Positions 1-11,785 of a stretch of DNA of 64,000 bases are shown piece by piece. The position numbers and the translations under genes were made by a program. The notes under the pieces were generated by a model that saw nothing but the letters and a program-made list of their open reading frames with translations, did not search any database and was not told the DNA's origin. The stretch covers positions 7,649,501-7,713,500 of the forward strand of contig NC_053042.1 of the NCBI RefSeq assembly GCF_003473485.1, written 5' to 3'. Position 1 is the stretch's first letter. Every line of letters starts with the position of its first letter. This stretch comes from Medicago truncatula. Its lineage: Eukaryota > Streptophyta > Magnoliopsida > Fabales > Fabaceae.

Positions 1-1068
1 TTGGATCGGATACCGAGTTTTCAAAAAAATAAATAAATCTGGGGTACTTTCACCGTTCTCGCGGAAACTTCATTTTCTAAGCTTAGGGGTTTGTCGTGGT
101 CATATTCTCGGTCATGTTCTTGTCTCCTCTTTTGCCCTTCCCATTTAGTTTTTGGATAATTCATTAACTTAGTATTTGAGAACAATATAAGGTTGAGTCC
201 AGTTTTGGATTTTGAAAATATAACAGCTAAGCAAAGTTAAGATCATAACATGAATATACTAAGCCTCTAGTGTATTGATTTTAGTTATAACTGGGCAGCC
301 AATGGTATTTTGTGTGAATATTTCTTTACTAACACTTGATTACTCATGATCTTGGTAATTAAACTAGTATTTGTTCAAGTTAAATCTGCAAGGTTCTTTT
401 TTTTCTGGTCGAACTAAGCCGCAAGATTCTTAAAATGAACATAGTAAACAATTTTTTGATACCTCTTTTTTTTTTTTTTTTGATAAAAACCGTTGTTGTA
501 TTCTCAGAAGCAATTTTACCTTTACATTCATGATAAGAGACTACTTAGAATGTGAAATGGAAGTAATGTTTCATATTAGTATTTATGTAGTTCAGGAAGA
601 TGACATTTTGTTTTTAAATAAACTACTGTGTTTATCATCTAAAAGTTTCGATATAAACTATTTTTTAAACACAAAGATACAATTAAGTTAAATTGTTTAT
701 CATCTAAATTTTTTTAACCTGACTTCCCAGCAATTACACATCTACACTTACTTCCCATTATAAGTCATGACAAGAGTTGTGATAAGGAAGTTTGGTAGCT
801 CAATTGGTTTGAGCTAAAAAAAAAAAAAGGAGTTAGAGGTTTTGGATTTAAACCTAAATAAAGGAGAAAAAATTAATCTAATTACTAATATTTTATTATT
901 AAAAAAAGAGAACTGTGATAGGGCCGTCTACATTAAGCACAAGAAATAACATAAGAAATCTAGATCCATATGGCCGTCTACATTAAGAAATAAAAAAAAT
1001 ACTACTTGTTTTAGACAACTATTTATGCTTTAAAAATGTCCCTTCCAACCTGTCAAAAAAAGTATTCA
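1..1068. other. AT-rich intergenic DNA with a SINE-like piece
   Basis: No gene is visible. At about 785-860 (+) there is a tRNA-like A box (TAGCTCAATTGG), then an A-run and a weak B-box-like stretch, suggesting a decayed SINE. A 16-bp direct repeat (GGCCGTCTACATTAAG) lies at 922-937 and 972-987. Long T-runs occur near 465-481. The first 120 bases could belong to a transcript outside the window, but nothing supports a call. Confidence 0.4.
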
Positions 1069-1077
1069 TTAATCCAA

Positions 1078-1383
1078 GGTTTAATAGCAGTTTTAACCCC
1101 TTAACTTTCCAAAAGTTGCGATTTTGGCCCCCCTAAGAAAAAAAACTACAAAACCGCCCGCTAAGTTTTGCACTTGTGGCAATTTTTGCCCCCAAAGCTA
1201 ATTTTGACTCGGTCTACGCTGACATGGCACCCTAAGTGAGGTGCCACATGTTTTTTTTTTATTTTTTTTTTGGCTTGGGAGGCCAAAACTACTACAATTG
1301 CAAAATTTAGGGGCGGTTTTGTAGTTTTTTTTCTTAGGCGGCTAAAATAACAACTTTGAAAAAGTTAGGGGGGCTATTAAGGC
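1078..1383. mobile_element. MULE-type miniature element (306 bp), exact 9-bp TSD
   Basis: The ends are inverted repeats (left GGTTTAATAGC, right GCTATTAAGGC), and the arms pair over about 100 bases. The exact 9-bp direct repeat TTAATCCAA flanks it at 1069-1077 and 1384-1392; nine bases is the Mutator superfamily hallmark. The centre holds the self-complementary segment GGCACCCTAAGTGAGGTGCC. There is no coding capacity. It is a relative of the element at 20022-20332, with the same arm layout and the same central words. It lies 250 bp upstream of the resistance gene start, so it may be part of that promoter region. Confidence 0.85.
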
Positions 1384-1637
1384 TTAATCCAAAAAGCATC
1401 AAAAGTTGTACGCTAACAATTTTATTGAAAAAAACAACGCTAAGAACAAACAAACTGATCAACCACTTCCTTAAATAACTTTTATAGTGGAACTTTCAAG
1501 GGTAGGGATTAGTTAACTTCGTGGAAAGAAGGTGATTTTAGAGTGAGAATGATGTTTAAATTGAATAAGTATTTCATTTTTTATTACCTTTCAACTTTCT
1601 AGCATTATACTGTATTCTGCTAATTCTAGTCATTGAA

Positions 1638-4600
1638 ATGGCCGAGGCTTTACTTGGTGTTGTGTTTCACAACCTGATGTCTCTGGTTCAAAACGAATTT
1701 TCAACTCTATTTGGAATCAAGTCAAAGGCTCAAAAGCTATCAAGAACCTTAGAACTGATCAAGGCTGTTCTTCAAGACGCTGAAAAGAAGCAATTAACTG
1801 ACCGATCTATTCAAATATGGTTGCAGCAACTCAAAGATGCGGTGTATGTGCTTGATGATATCCTTGATGAGTGTTTAATCAAATCCAGTCGACTCAAGGG
1901 TTTCAAACTAAAGAACGTCATGTTTCGACGTGATTTAGGCACTAGGTTGAAAGAGATTGCAAGCAGACTCAACCAAATTGCTGAAAATAAGAACAAGTTT
2001 CTTTTACGAGAAGGTATTGTTGTTACAGAAAAACCAATTGAAGTGGCTGACTGGCGCCAAACCAGCTCCATTATTGCCGAACCAAAGGTGTTTGGACGAG
2101 AAGATGATAAAGAGAGGATTGTTGAGTTTCTTCTCACCCAAGCGAGGGACTCGGACTTCCTTTCCGTCTATCCAATTGTTGGTTTAGGTGGTGTTGGAAA
2201 AACAACTCTTGCTCAATTGGTCTACAACGATGATAGGGTGAGTCACAATTTCAAAACAAAAATTTGGGTTTGTGTTTCAGAGGTATTCTCGGTCAAGGGG
2301 ATTTTGTGTTCCATTATAGAATCCATGACAAAACAGAAGTGTGATGCAATGGGTTTAGATGTAATACAAAGAAAGGTGCAAGAAATGTTGCAAGGAAAAA
2401 GACGTTTGCTGGTTTTGGACGATGTTTGGATAAAAAGTCAAGAATTTGAATTTGGACTAGACCATGAGAAATGGAATAAATTGAAATCTGTGTTGTCTGG
2501 TGGATCGAAAGGTACTTCCGTTTTAGTGTCTACTCGTGATATGGAGGTTGCATCAATCATGGGAACATGCTCAACTCGTTCTTTGTCAGTTCTCTCTGAT
2601 GATGAATGTTGGTTATTGTTCAAACAATATGCATTTGGACATGATAGAGAAGAGAGTGCAGAGCTTGTGGCAATAGGCAAGGAGATAGTAAAAAAATGTG
2701 CGGGATTGCCTCTTGCAGCACAAGCATTGGGGTGTCTAATGCACTCAAGGAGTGAAGAAAAGGAATGGTTTGAAATTAAAGAGAGCGAGCTTTGGGATTT
2801 ACCGCATGAGAATTCTACTTTGCCAGCTCTGAGATTGAGCTACTTTCATTTATCACCAACCTTAAAACAATGTTTCGCTTTTTGTGCTATATTTCCTAAA
2901 GATACAAAAATCATGAAGGAAGAATTGATTCATCTTTGGATGGCTAATGAATTTATTTCATCTAGAAAAAATTTGGAGGTTGAAGATGTTGGCAACATGA
3001 TTTGGAATGAATTGTGCCAAAAGTCTTTCTTTCAAGACATTCATATGGATGATGATTCAAGAGACATTTCTTTCAAAATGCATGATCTCATCCATGATCT
3101 TGCTCGATCAGTAGTGGTGCAAGAATGTATGGTTTTAGAGAATGAATGTTTGACAAATATGTCAAAAAGCACCCATCATATTAGTTTCATCTCTCCGCAT
3201 CCAGTATCATTAGAAGAGGTTTCCTTCACAAAAGTGGAATCGTTGCGAACATTGTATCAACTAGCTTATTATTTTGAGAAGTATGACAATTTCTTACCAG
3301 TAAAGTACACCCTTCGCGTTTTGAAAACAAGCACTTTAGAGTTATCATTACTTGGTAGTTTAATTCATTTGAGGTATTTAGAGCTTCACAATTTTGACAT
3401 AGAAACCTTCCCCGACTCAATTTATAGCTTACAAAAGTTGAAAATCTTGAAATTGAAAGATTTTTCCAACCTGAGTTGTCTTCCGGAACACTTGTCTTGC
3501 TTACAAAATCTTAGACATTTAGTCATTGAAGATTGTCATTTGTTGTCTCGCATGTTTCGTCATGTTGGAAAATTATCTTGCTTAAGAACATTAAGTGTTT
3601 ATATTGTAAATTCCGAGAAAGGACATAGCTTAGCGGAGTTACGTGATCTAAACTTAGGAGGAAAGCTGGAGATCAGAGGCTTACCAAATGTCGGTAGTTT
3701 ATCTGAAGCTCAAGAAGCCAACTTGATGGGTAAAAAAGACCTCGATGAATTATGCTTGTCATGGTTGCACAATGATTCATCTGTTAAGACCACTATTATT
3801 AGTGACGATCAAGTACTTGAAGTGCTTCAACCTCACACAAATCTCAAGAGCTTGAAAATAGATTTTTACAAAGGTTTATGCTTCCCAAGTTGGATCAGAA
3901 CTCTTGGTAATTTAGTTACTCTTGAAATTAAGGGTTGCATGCACTGTGAACGGTTTTCATCACTTGGTAAACTACCATCTCTAAAAACACTTCAAATAAC
4001 CTTGGTGTCTGTGAAATACTTGGATGATGATGAATTTCACAATGGTTTGGAAGTGAGAATTTTCCCATCTCTTGAGGTACTTATAATTGATGACTTACCA
4101 AACTTAGAGGGGTTGTTGAAAGTGGAAAAAAAGGAGATGTTTCCTTGTCTTTCTATTTTGAACATCAACAATTGCCCTAAACTTGAACTTCCGTGTCTTC
4201 CATCTGTTAAAGACCTGAGAGTACGGAAATGTACTAATGAGTTGCTGAAGTCAATCTCTAGCTTGTATTGTCTTACCACCCTTACACTTGATGGAGGCGA
4301 AGGAATAACATCCTTCCCAAAGGAGATGTTTGGAAACCTTACTTGTCTCCAATCTCTAACTCTACTGGGTTACCGAAATTTGAAGGAGTTACCAAATGAA
4401 CCCTTCAACCTAGTTTTGGAGCATCTGAATATCGCTTTTTGCGATGAGCTTGAGTATTTACCAGAGAAAATATGGGGAGGTTTGCAATCACTACAATCCA
4501 TGAGGATTTATTGTTGTAAAAAATTAAAATGCTTGCCAGATGGTATTAGACACCTCACTGCACTTGATTTGTTGAATATTGCTGGATGCCCAATATTGAC

Positions 4601-4673
4601 GGAGCTATGCAAGAAGGGAACAGGGGAAGACTGGAACAAGATAGCGCATATTTCAAAACTTGACATTAGTTAG
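1638..4673 (+). CDS. CC-NBS-LRR (CNL) disease resistance protein, RGA-like
   Basis: An intracellular immune receptor expected to sense pathogen effectors and trigger cell death through ADP/ATP exchange in the NB-ARC domain. The 1011-aa frame is a single uninterrupted exon. Visible domains: Rx-type coiled coil at residues 1-90 with an EDVID-like LDDILDE; NB-ARC with P-loop GLGGVGKTT (182-190), kinase-2 LLVLDDVW (257-264), RNBS-B TSVLVSTRD (293-301), GLPLA (356-360), RNBS-D CFAFCAIFPKD (about 412) and MHD motif MHDL (481-484); then irregular leucine-rich repeats from about 520 to 1000. The D residues of kinase-2 and MHD are present, so it looks functional. The start fits the family's usual MAEALLG-type N-terminus. 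The kinase-2 tryptophan indicates a non-TIR type. The downstream DNA has splice-like borders that may form a spliced 3' UTR. The specific pathogen or effector cannot be told. Confidence 0.96.
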   Translation: MAEALLGVVFHNLMSLVQNEFSTLFGIKSKAQKLSRTLELIKAVLQDAEKKQLTDRSIQIWLQQLKDAVYVLDDILDECLIKSSRLKGFKLKNVMFRRDLGTRLKEIASRLNQIAENKNKFLLREGIVVTEKPIEVADWRQTSSIIAEPKVFGREDDKERIVEFLLTQARDSDFLSVYPIVGLGGVGKTTLAQLVYNDDRVSHNFKTKIWVCVSEVFSVKGILCSIIESMTKQKCDAMGLDVIQRKVQEMLQGKRRLLVLDDVWIKSQEFEFGLDHEKWNKLKSVLSGGSKGTSVLVSTRDMEVASIMGTCSTRSLSVLSDDECWLLFKQYAFGHDREESAELVAIGKEIVKKCAGLPLAAQALGCLMHSRSEEKEWFEIKESELWDLPHENSTLPALRLSYFHLSPTLKQCFAFCAIFPKDTKIMKEELIHLWMANEFISSRKNLEVEDVGNMIWNELCQKSFFQDIHMDDDSRDISFKMHDLIHDLARSVVVQECMVLENECLTNMSKSTHHISFISPHPVSLEEVSFTKVESLRTLYQLAYYFEKYDNFLPVKYTLRVLKTSTLELSLLGSLIHLRYLELHNFDIETFPDSIYSLQKLKILKLKDFSNLSCLPEHLSCLQNLRHLVIEDCHLLSRMFRHVGKLSCLRTLSVYIVNSEKGHSLAELRDLNLGGKLEIRGLPNVGSLSEAQEANLMGKKDLDELCLSWLHNDSSVKTTIISDDQVLEVLQPHTNLKSLKIDFYKGLCFPSWIRTLGNLVTLEIKGCMHCERFSSLGKLPSLKTLQITLVSVKYLDDDEFHNGLEVRIFPSLEVLIIDDLPNLEGLLKVEKKEMFPCLSILNINNCPKLELPCLPSVKDLRVRKCTNELLKSISSLYCLTTLTLDGGEGITSFPKEMFGNLTCLQSLTLLGYRNLKELPNEPFNLVLEHLNIAFCDELEYLPEKIWGGLQSLQSMRIYCCKKLKCLPDGIRHLTALDLLNIAGCPILTELCKKGTGEDWNKIAHISKLDIS

Positions 4674-5245
4674 AATGAAGAAGCAGAGATGTTTGAACAG
4701 GTAGGCTCTTTATTCTCCCTCCATCCTTTTGATTGTGTTTCTTTTAGGTCTGTTTGGTAAGACACATATTTGAGCTTGTGGTTTATATTTTATTAACTTA
4801 TAAGTTCATATGACTAAAAAAAACATATTTCGTAACTGTCATTTTCTCACGAGCTTATAGTTTATTTTTATGAGCTTATTGTGTTATTTGATAAGTAAGT
4901 TCAAGTAGCTTAAGCTTATAACTTTTCACTTTTTATCTCAATTTTATCCCTGCAATCTTAAATGAAAAAAATAAATAAATAATCAAATATACCTTTTCTA
5001 TATTATTCATATTTATAAACTAAATGTAATTTCTAGTCGAAACAATTTCTTAAAGTATATTGTATGTTTCTTGTACAACGTTATAGTTTACTTTCATTCA
5101 ATATTTGTTACATATTCTCATTATGGAGTGATTTTTCCAGGTTTTAGCTGAGTTCTTTGGAACCCTTTCTAAAGAATGAGCACCAGAGTAAATGGAAGAT
5201 CTTTTACTGGTCATTCGAAATATGCAGAGTTTTTACAAGTGAGTT
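4674..5245 (+). other. Possible spliced 3' UTR of the CNL gene
   Basis: The stop is followed within 30 bases by a donor-like site (GAACAG then GTAGGCTC, about 4701). About 440 bases on, an acceptor (TTTTTCCAG, ending about 5141) starts a short block that ends at a donor-like ACAA-GTGAGTTC (about 5239). CNL genes of this group often carry introns in the 3' UTR. That is family knowledge, and the borders here are by eye only. Confidence 0.4.
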
Positions 5246-5689
5246 CTTTGCTTTTTTTCAGGGATTTTGTTTATTATTTTGAATCAATTGTTTCAAATGG
5301 TATTGATGAAAGTGGTTTTAATCGTTTAGATTTTAGTTTATTATTAATCGTTTAGATTTTAGTAGAATTAGTAAAAACATATTGGTTTACTATAACATTT
5401 AAATTTTCAAAACAAAGTAGAGAATAGAGATAAGATAACTTTTAACAACCACTAGGAGTTGTTGTGTCATGAGGGGACCCAGGGATGATCACGAAAATTT
5501 AAGACATAAGTTATATAGATCATCTCACGCATATGTTGCTCAACTTTCACTTTCTATCCAAGAGTCAAGGACAATTTTTTTTTATAGAAGAATTGAATGT
5601 TGTTTTTAGAAGAACTACTGTTTTTAATCTTGATGTTTCTTATAGTTCTTCTCAGATGCTGATTTCTAATTTTTGACATTTGCTGATAG

Positions 5690-5847
5690 TATAAGGGGGA
5701 GCTTCAAATACAGAGGAATATTTTCATTGTGCTACTCAAGATAATCCTAATGATGGTGAAATATTGATTCACTATGCGAAGCTCGAGTGGGAGAACCGTC
5801 ACGGCAGAGATAGAGCATTGGTCAAGTTTGAAGAATGGAGAAGTGGT
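5690..5847 (+). pseudogene. TPR-like exon fragment
   Basis: One open block reads ...EEYFHCATQDNPNDGEIL.. followed by HYAKLEWENRHGRDRALVKF, flanked by an acceptor-like TTTGCTGATAG and a donor-like GTATGATAG. The pattern (two helices, NPNDGEIL, YAKLxWE, RALxxFE) is that of plant TPR-like proteins in which units such as 'P.DGEIL..YAKLVWE' repeat. Only one unit is present, with no start codon or partner exons, so it is read as a stranded exon of a lost gene or as sequence captured into the CNL transcript. Confidence 0.5.
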
Positions 5848-5999
5848 ATGATAGTTTCTAAAGTTTCTAATTTAAATTTCTATCTGCATTAATCACTTGC
5901 TTAATGTTACCAATAATATTTTCTTTGTTCAAGCTACAATCTAGGTGCCATTGTATTTCATAATGCTAATCTAGGACACTCGTGTTATTTCATTATGCT

Positions 6000-7320
6000 T
6001 GTGTCAGATATGTTGTGGAATGAATGGATGTTGCTGACTTCTGCGAGAATGTCCCGCTTTCCGATTACGAGTTCATGTTAAGTCCACTGTTTTGCCAGAA
6101 AGCAAGAGCCCTATGAAAGTTTTTATGATTGCTGATTGAGCCCTGTGCAAAGTTTTTATGAATGGAAGTTGCTGATTCTGCTTTTTGTTGAAACTTCAAT
6201 CTTCCATGTTTGGTGAAGGTCCTCTTGACTACATGTCTCAAAATATCCAGCTTTCCATGGATGGTCCAAATGGTAAATCACATAAAGGTAAATTAGGCTA
6301 TGCTCAGGTGTCATTTGTGATTGATTTTTGTAAAAAAATATCATCTATTTAAAACAATAACTATTGAATATTGGCATATCATAATTAAGAAATATTTAAA
6401 TTTAAATGGTTTTATCATTTGTCATTATATTAATAGTGTATTAATGTCATTTGATCTTTCTGCCAAAAAATGATGGATACTTGTAATAGCTTCAAGATAC
6501 ACACAAAATAGAAAAACACACATCATTGAACATGCATGTAACTTGGTTTTCTTTTCCTAATGTAATTTGTGACATTGACTAGGAGGGCACTTATCCCTTG
6601 AAGAACTCCATATTCATGAATCAAATATGTCCAGCAACATGAATGATGTACAAGTTTGCAATGAGTCAGATGATCATTATCGTGTCTCTACTTCCATTGA
6701 TGCTGAAATTGATATGGTATGGATCTCCAATTCCTAATACTTTAACATAGATTTCTTGATTTCATCATGAATTTATAGTTTATTATTCATGAAAATATTC
6801 ATGAGATATTTTAAGTTCAATCAAGGGAAACATCAATAGCCAAAATTGGTGATGTTGTCAAGCATATTCTAGGAGTGAAGTTTTCAGTTTCCTTTGGCTG
6901 ATACACCTTTTCTAGTTATAGTTGGTTTCAAGGTAAGCAAAGTTCAAATCTTAGTGATTTAATTTTTCAAGTGCTTTCATTGAGTTGCATCCTCTTTCCA
7001 CCTCCTTGTGGTTGGGGTTGGTTTTCAGGACTTTATAATGTTAATTACCTTCACAAATCATTTTTCACCAAACATATTTAAATATCCTTCCTTATGGAAA
7101 AGGGGAAAAAAAAATAAGTATCTTGTAGATGTATTGTAAGATTTGATAATGGAAATGAATGTATTTTTGGTTATACAGGTAAGGGAAATTGTGACAAGCA
7201 TGAACAATGAATCTCCAAAGAAGGCAGTGACAGTAACAAACTGTCCATGAAATGAAGGACAGGAAACTATAAAACTGATATGGTTGGCATCAAAGGAGAG
7301 CAAGTAGACAATGGTGATAT
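6000..7320 (+). other. Exon-like debris of an unidentified gene
   Basis: Several short open blocks have splice-like borders. One follows TTGACTAG at about 6580 and reads LSLEELHIHESNMSSNMNDV.. up to a donor GTATGG near 6718. Another, near 7175-7250, reads REIVTSMNNESPKKAVTVTN and then stops. An open piece near 6216-6269 reads GPLDYMSQNIQLSMDGPN. No family is recognised. They could be downstream exons of the same broken gene as the TPR-like exon, all on the plus strand. Confidence 0.25.
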
Positions 7321-7854
7321 ATTATGTTTTTTGGATTCGAGACTGCTACATTTTTCTGAAGCCTACAATTGCGTGATAATGGATTGGCCAAGCAGTTCTT
7401 GATGGAACTTATATCACAGGAGATAGAATACCAACTGAATTATATTGATTTATTGATTGAAATGGATAAGACTTGATCAATAATAAGTTAACAACATGAA
7501 TTAAATTCGATGAAATTTTTATCTCATTGGGAAAACATAAACATACTCACTTAAATCGGCCAAAGGAAATGGATCCTCTCAGGTGCGATTTTCACAATGG
7601 AATCATCAGCAACAATACCTTTTCTTTTTGTGAAACTTACTTTTAGATGATTTTTGTAACACAAATTCCAATCATATTCATTATGTATATGATTCGAGAC
7701 TTACTTTTTGTGAAACCTCCAAGTATTTTGTCAAATATCAAATTTGATGTATGTTTTGGTATATCAAATTCTACAAATGAAATGTAATGCCTTGTTTAAA
7801 CAATCACAACTAAATTTGTTCTTAACCTTTTGAACAAATCAATTATATTCTTAA

Positions 7855-8681
7855 GCCTTAATTAAGTTTTTGGCCCATATTACTTTTTAGTTTCTACAAA
7901 ATTTTAAGTTAGTGTTTTTAGTCCCCGTTAAATTAAAATTTGTTTAATTATGCTTAGACTTCTAAATTTTTAAAAGATTTTTTACATACATGTTCATAAC
8001 ATCGTAAGACACTCTTTTGTAAATTTCTTTAGTTTTTTAACACGTAATGAATTAAATATGAATTTTGCTAAAAGCCAAATTTTCAAGATTATATTAATGA
8101 AAATTTGGACCTAATAATAAAATTGTAAGTTACTTTTTTGTAAAGGAACTTTGTATAATATTCTAAGTAAGTATGTGAAAAATATGTTACAAATTTAAAA
8201 GTTTAAGCGCAATTAAGCAAATTTTAATTTTACAAGGACTAAAAGTATGTGTTGGTCCCTGTTAAATTGAAATTTGTTTAATTATAGTTAAACTTTTATA
8301 TTTTTAAATGATTTTTAACAAGCATGTTAAGAACATTATAATAATATCTTTTATAAAAAATTATAATTTTTTAACATGTAATGAATTAAATATAATTTTT
8401 TTTAAACGCCAAAAATTCAAGATAAAACTAACGAAAATTTGAACCTAAAAATAAAATTTTGAGCTAATTTATTGTGACAGAATCTTTTATAATGTTTTAA
8501 ATAAGTATGTAAAAAATCATTAAAAAATATAAAATTTTAAACATAATTAAACAAATTTTAATTTAAGAGGGACTAAAAACACTAACGAAAAATTTTTTAT
8601 GGACTAAAAAGTGTGATTTATTTTTATAGAGGCTAAAAACAAAACTGCAGATATTTATAGGAAAAAAAATTTAATTAACCC
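7855..8681. mobile_element. MULE-type foldback element (827 bp), 9-bp TSD
   Basis: The terminal inverted repeat starts GCCTTAATTAAGTTTTTGG on the left and ends TTAATTAACCC on the right. The flanking 9-bp repeat TATTCTTAA lies at 7846-7854 and 8682-8690. Almost the whole element is self-complementary, with two ~310-bp arms meeting near 8245. It carries the 'TTTTTAGTCCCTACAAAATT'-type words common in legume repeats. It is non-coding. A sister copy lies at 24979-25782 with its core in the opposite orientation. Confidence 0.85.
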
Positions 8682-8690
8682 TATTCTTAA

Positions 8691-9461
8691 TTGAGGGATT
8701 AGAGAATGCAGGATACATTCTCGTCTTGCTATGGCGGCCACTTATTCGTTGAAATGCCTAATCGTATCCAAAATATAATTTTCAATGAAAGTAATCAATT
8801 GTTATAACTTATAAGGAAGTTAATCAATTTTCTTCTCCTCTATATGTTCTTCTCCACCTAAAATTTATTCAAACCACTAACGCATAATAGTGATGCGTGA
8901 TGCAAGACCTACCACAATTTTGCTGCACATTGACCAACTACTTTACCAACTTTCTAACATTATACATTCACTCATAATAATTATAGGATATTCAGATATT
9001 TTACTTGCTTTGCTGGGACAACAATCCAACCAAATCCTGAATCAAGCTCACAATAATTATAGGACAAGAATATTAATCCAGGAATTGTAGTCTTTAGTTA
9101 CTTTTACAATGCATCAATTATAAGTATTCAATCAATCCACATAATATTCTACAAGAATATAAATTTTTAGATTTCTATAAATATCAGTATCTTACAATAA
9201 CTTCTACATGTCCAATAAGTTTCTTACTGGATTACATTTTTAGGCCTCCATAACATATTTTGATATACAATTCACATACCAGAAAAGAATACATGAATCA
9301 CCAAGTTTTGCAGTATAGCTCTTACTTCACAGCTCAAGCAAAATAAAAACAAAAAGAATAAGACAACATAATGTTTACAAAGCTCTCTCTCCTCCTATTT
9401 CATAACAGGTCCATACAAGAATCAGACCTATTACATATCTATTGTAGATAGTCACACCTTG
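8691..9461. other. Intergenic DNA, nothing recognised
   Basis: AT-rich sequence between a foldback element and a solo LTR. A 66-codon open frame at 8890-9090 has no recognisable motif and is not called. Confidence 0.4.
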
Positions 9462-9466
9462 CATTT

Positions 9467-10741
9467 TGATAGGTCCGCAAGTGCATGGAAATATCAAGTA
9501 CCGTTATCTATTGTTACGTTGCTTATCTAGGCGATGTTAATTAGTTTAGTTGCAAAATTGGAAAGAAAAAAAAAACTTTGATGTAAATTATATTTTTAAT
9601 GACAGGACAATATTTTCGTGCGAAAAAAAAAAGAATTAAATTAAAGGGATCGCCAACTTTCGTGTGTACGACACCGAATTTTAACTTTGTAATCTATTCG
9701 ACCACTTTCGCGCGTTACAACATCAATACTTCGTTTGAAAAATAATCAATTTTTGCTTGAAAAGTTATTTTTAATTGAAAACAAATTTAAAGACACCGTC
9801 AGCTTTCGCACTTCCGTTACCAAATTAATTAAAGAAAACGCTCTCGCTGAATTTTAAAATTAATTCTAATTCTAAAAAATTCTACAAACAGATAATAGTT
9901 TCACTCTTTCGATATGAAACCAGTATCGCGTTATTCCAGCTTTCGCCCTAAATATTCATCGTTAAAAATCAGAAGTATCAGGCTTAAAAATAATTCTAGT
10001 TACAATTTATAATCATACAATTTAACAAGTACCATTGGTACGAGGTTCATCATATTCCGGACTCTATAAAAATTTTAAATTTTAATAAACAGACTATTAC
10101 AAGCAAAATTAAAAGAGAAATTAAAAGAAGAAAATGAATGAGAAAAAGGCAACAAACATAAGTGCAGCAACAACAATTACAAGCAATTGGAATTGAATGA
10201 AACTCCTGGTTCTAAAACCGCAGCAACAAAAGGGGAAAAATTGAACAGCACCAGCAAGCATGTATGTCACGGCAATGGTATTTGAATTAAACTATGGAGG
10301 TTTAATTCAAGTGTAAAGTGATCGTAATGTAGAACAATGGAAAAATGGATTGAGAATTTGAACACGGTGACAGTAATGGAAATAGCAATTCAAATATAAT
10401 ACTGGAATTGAAATTGCAAAGAAACAAACTACTGAAACCGTAGATTACATAAACACTTAAACGTGAAAAAATAAGCGGTTTCTAAATTGCTAAGTTTCTC
10501 TCTAGAAAGCTTGGTGCCTTCAAATGAGTTCTTCATGTCTATTTATTATGAAAAGTGGGCAAGAATTGGTCTGCCTTTTACTTCCCACTACTTTTTAACC
10601 TTCTTTCCTTTTTTTCGCCGAATTTCATCATTTTCCTTAAATAGACACACAATACCAGCATAACATTGCAAAAATCTATAAAATCGAGATCAAAAAATGT
10701 GTAAATCGAACTAAAATAATATTGCATTTTACGTGTTATCA
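9467..10741 (-). mobile_element. Solo LTR fossil (1275 bp), 5-bp TSD CATTT
   Basis: The plus-strand ends are TGATAGGTCC... and ...GTGTTATCA, giving the TG..CA termini of an LTR. The identical 5-bp repeat CATTT lies on both sides (9462-9466 and 10742-10746), as expected for retroviral-type integration. A TATA-like stretch followed by a leader-like region reads on the minus strand, so the LTR points leftward. No internal domain or second LTR is present, which fits recombination between two LTRs. The superfamily cannot be decided. The perfect target duplication argues for moderate rather than great age. Confidence 0.8.
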
Positions 10742-10746
10742 CATTT

Positions 10747-10999
10747 ACCAAGTATTTGCAAGAGGATGATAAGTTATGCAGTGGCTAGCAACAACCAACA
10801 CAACAGTCTTACATTAACTCCGTCTGTGGACTTTTCCTATAAGTCGTATTCTTTAACCTTTCCTGTTATATTTTCCTCATTTTCCCATATTTTGTTGGCA
10901 ATGCACTTAAAGTAGTGCATAAGCCAAAGCCGAACTCGAAATTAAAATAAAATGAAAAATGTTGAAATCAATTTATCCTTATACTATTCCTTCATCCCC
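10747..10999. other. Intergenic spacer, nothing recognised
   Basis: Short AT-rich stretch between the solo LTR and the myosin fragment. No motif or convincing frame is seen. Confidence 0.35.
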
Positions 11000-11785
11000 A
11001 CCACTTTTTCTTCATTTTCTCAAGTGCACTGTCTTCAGTTCCAAGTTTATTTATAATCAACTTCGTTTCACGCAACCTTGCCCTGTAATCCCTTTTCCAA
11101 GCTTCAAACATCTGTTTTAGCCTTCTAAGTGTTGACCAGATTTCACCTCAACCAAGAACTTGGCAATCGTCACCAAATACTTGACTCCTTTGCAAATGCT
11201 TCAGCAAGCCGACTTATAACACTCAAACTAGCAGTCGTTGACCTTGTTCCGTTGCTTTCTTGGCTCCTGTGATTACTTCCCACCTCCCAGCTGTAATCAC
11301 GCTCATCACTTGCATTATTAACAGATGCATCTGAATTTCTGTCAGAGTCATCAATAGCAAGGCTCTTCTTAGCAATGGAGAGGCTAGATTGAAGTGATCT
11401 CATTTGTTTCAGCCACAAGTCTTCCATGGATTTCATCTTCAACTCATATTCAGACCATCTGTTCTCATATTGTTGGATACGTTGGTTAAGGATGTCATTT
11501 TCCTCATCTTTCTCTCTCAGAGCAGCTTCAGCCTTAAGTACCCGGCGCTGCAATTCGGCCAGGAAAGATGACTTGACCAGTATCTCATCCGACCCTGTTG
11601 TCTTTTGGAGTTCATGATTGTTAGTACCACAAAGATGAAGCTTCTAAAAGCAGAATATAAGAAATTTCTTATTGTACAAAAGAAGGATGGGATATTGATA
11701 TTATATAGTTTCTGAACGGAAGAATACCTTCATGTCCCCGTGTTTCAAAAATCCAACCATCCCCGAATGACTGCAAAGATTAGCT
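11000..11785 (-). pseudogene. Myosin class VIII tail fragment
   Basis: Minus-strand translation matches the C-terminal tail of plant myosin VIII (ATM1/ATM2 type), an actin motor of plasmodesmata and the cell plate. The open part (11553-11170 and upstream to about 11641) contains RRVLKAEAALREKDEEND, RWSEYELKMKSMEDLW and QMRSLQSSLSIAKKSLAIDD. Further down, around 11140-11000, the frame-shifted words LRRLKQMFEAWKRDY and ALEKMKKKWWG continue to the usual C-terminus. An earlier exon remnant near 11730-11770 reads VIRGW, the start of the neck/tail, and is joined by a retained GT..AG intron (about 11642-11730). The motor domain is absent, and there are stops and frame breaks, including one right after KKWWG. 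The retained intron shows a DNA-level copy, not a retrocopy. Confidence 0.85.
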
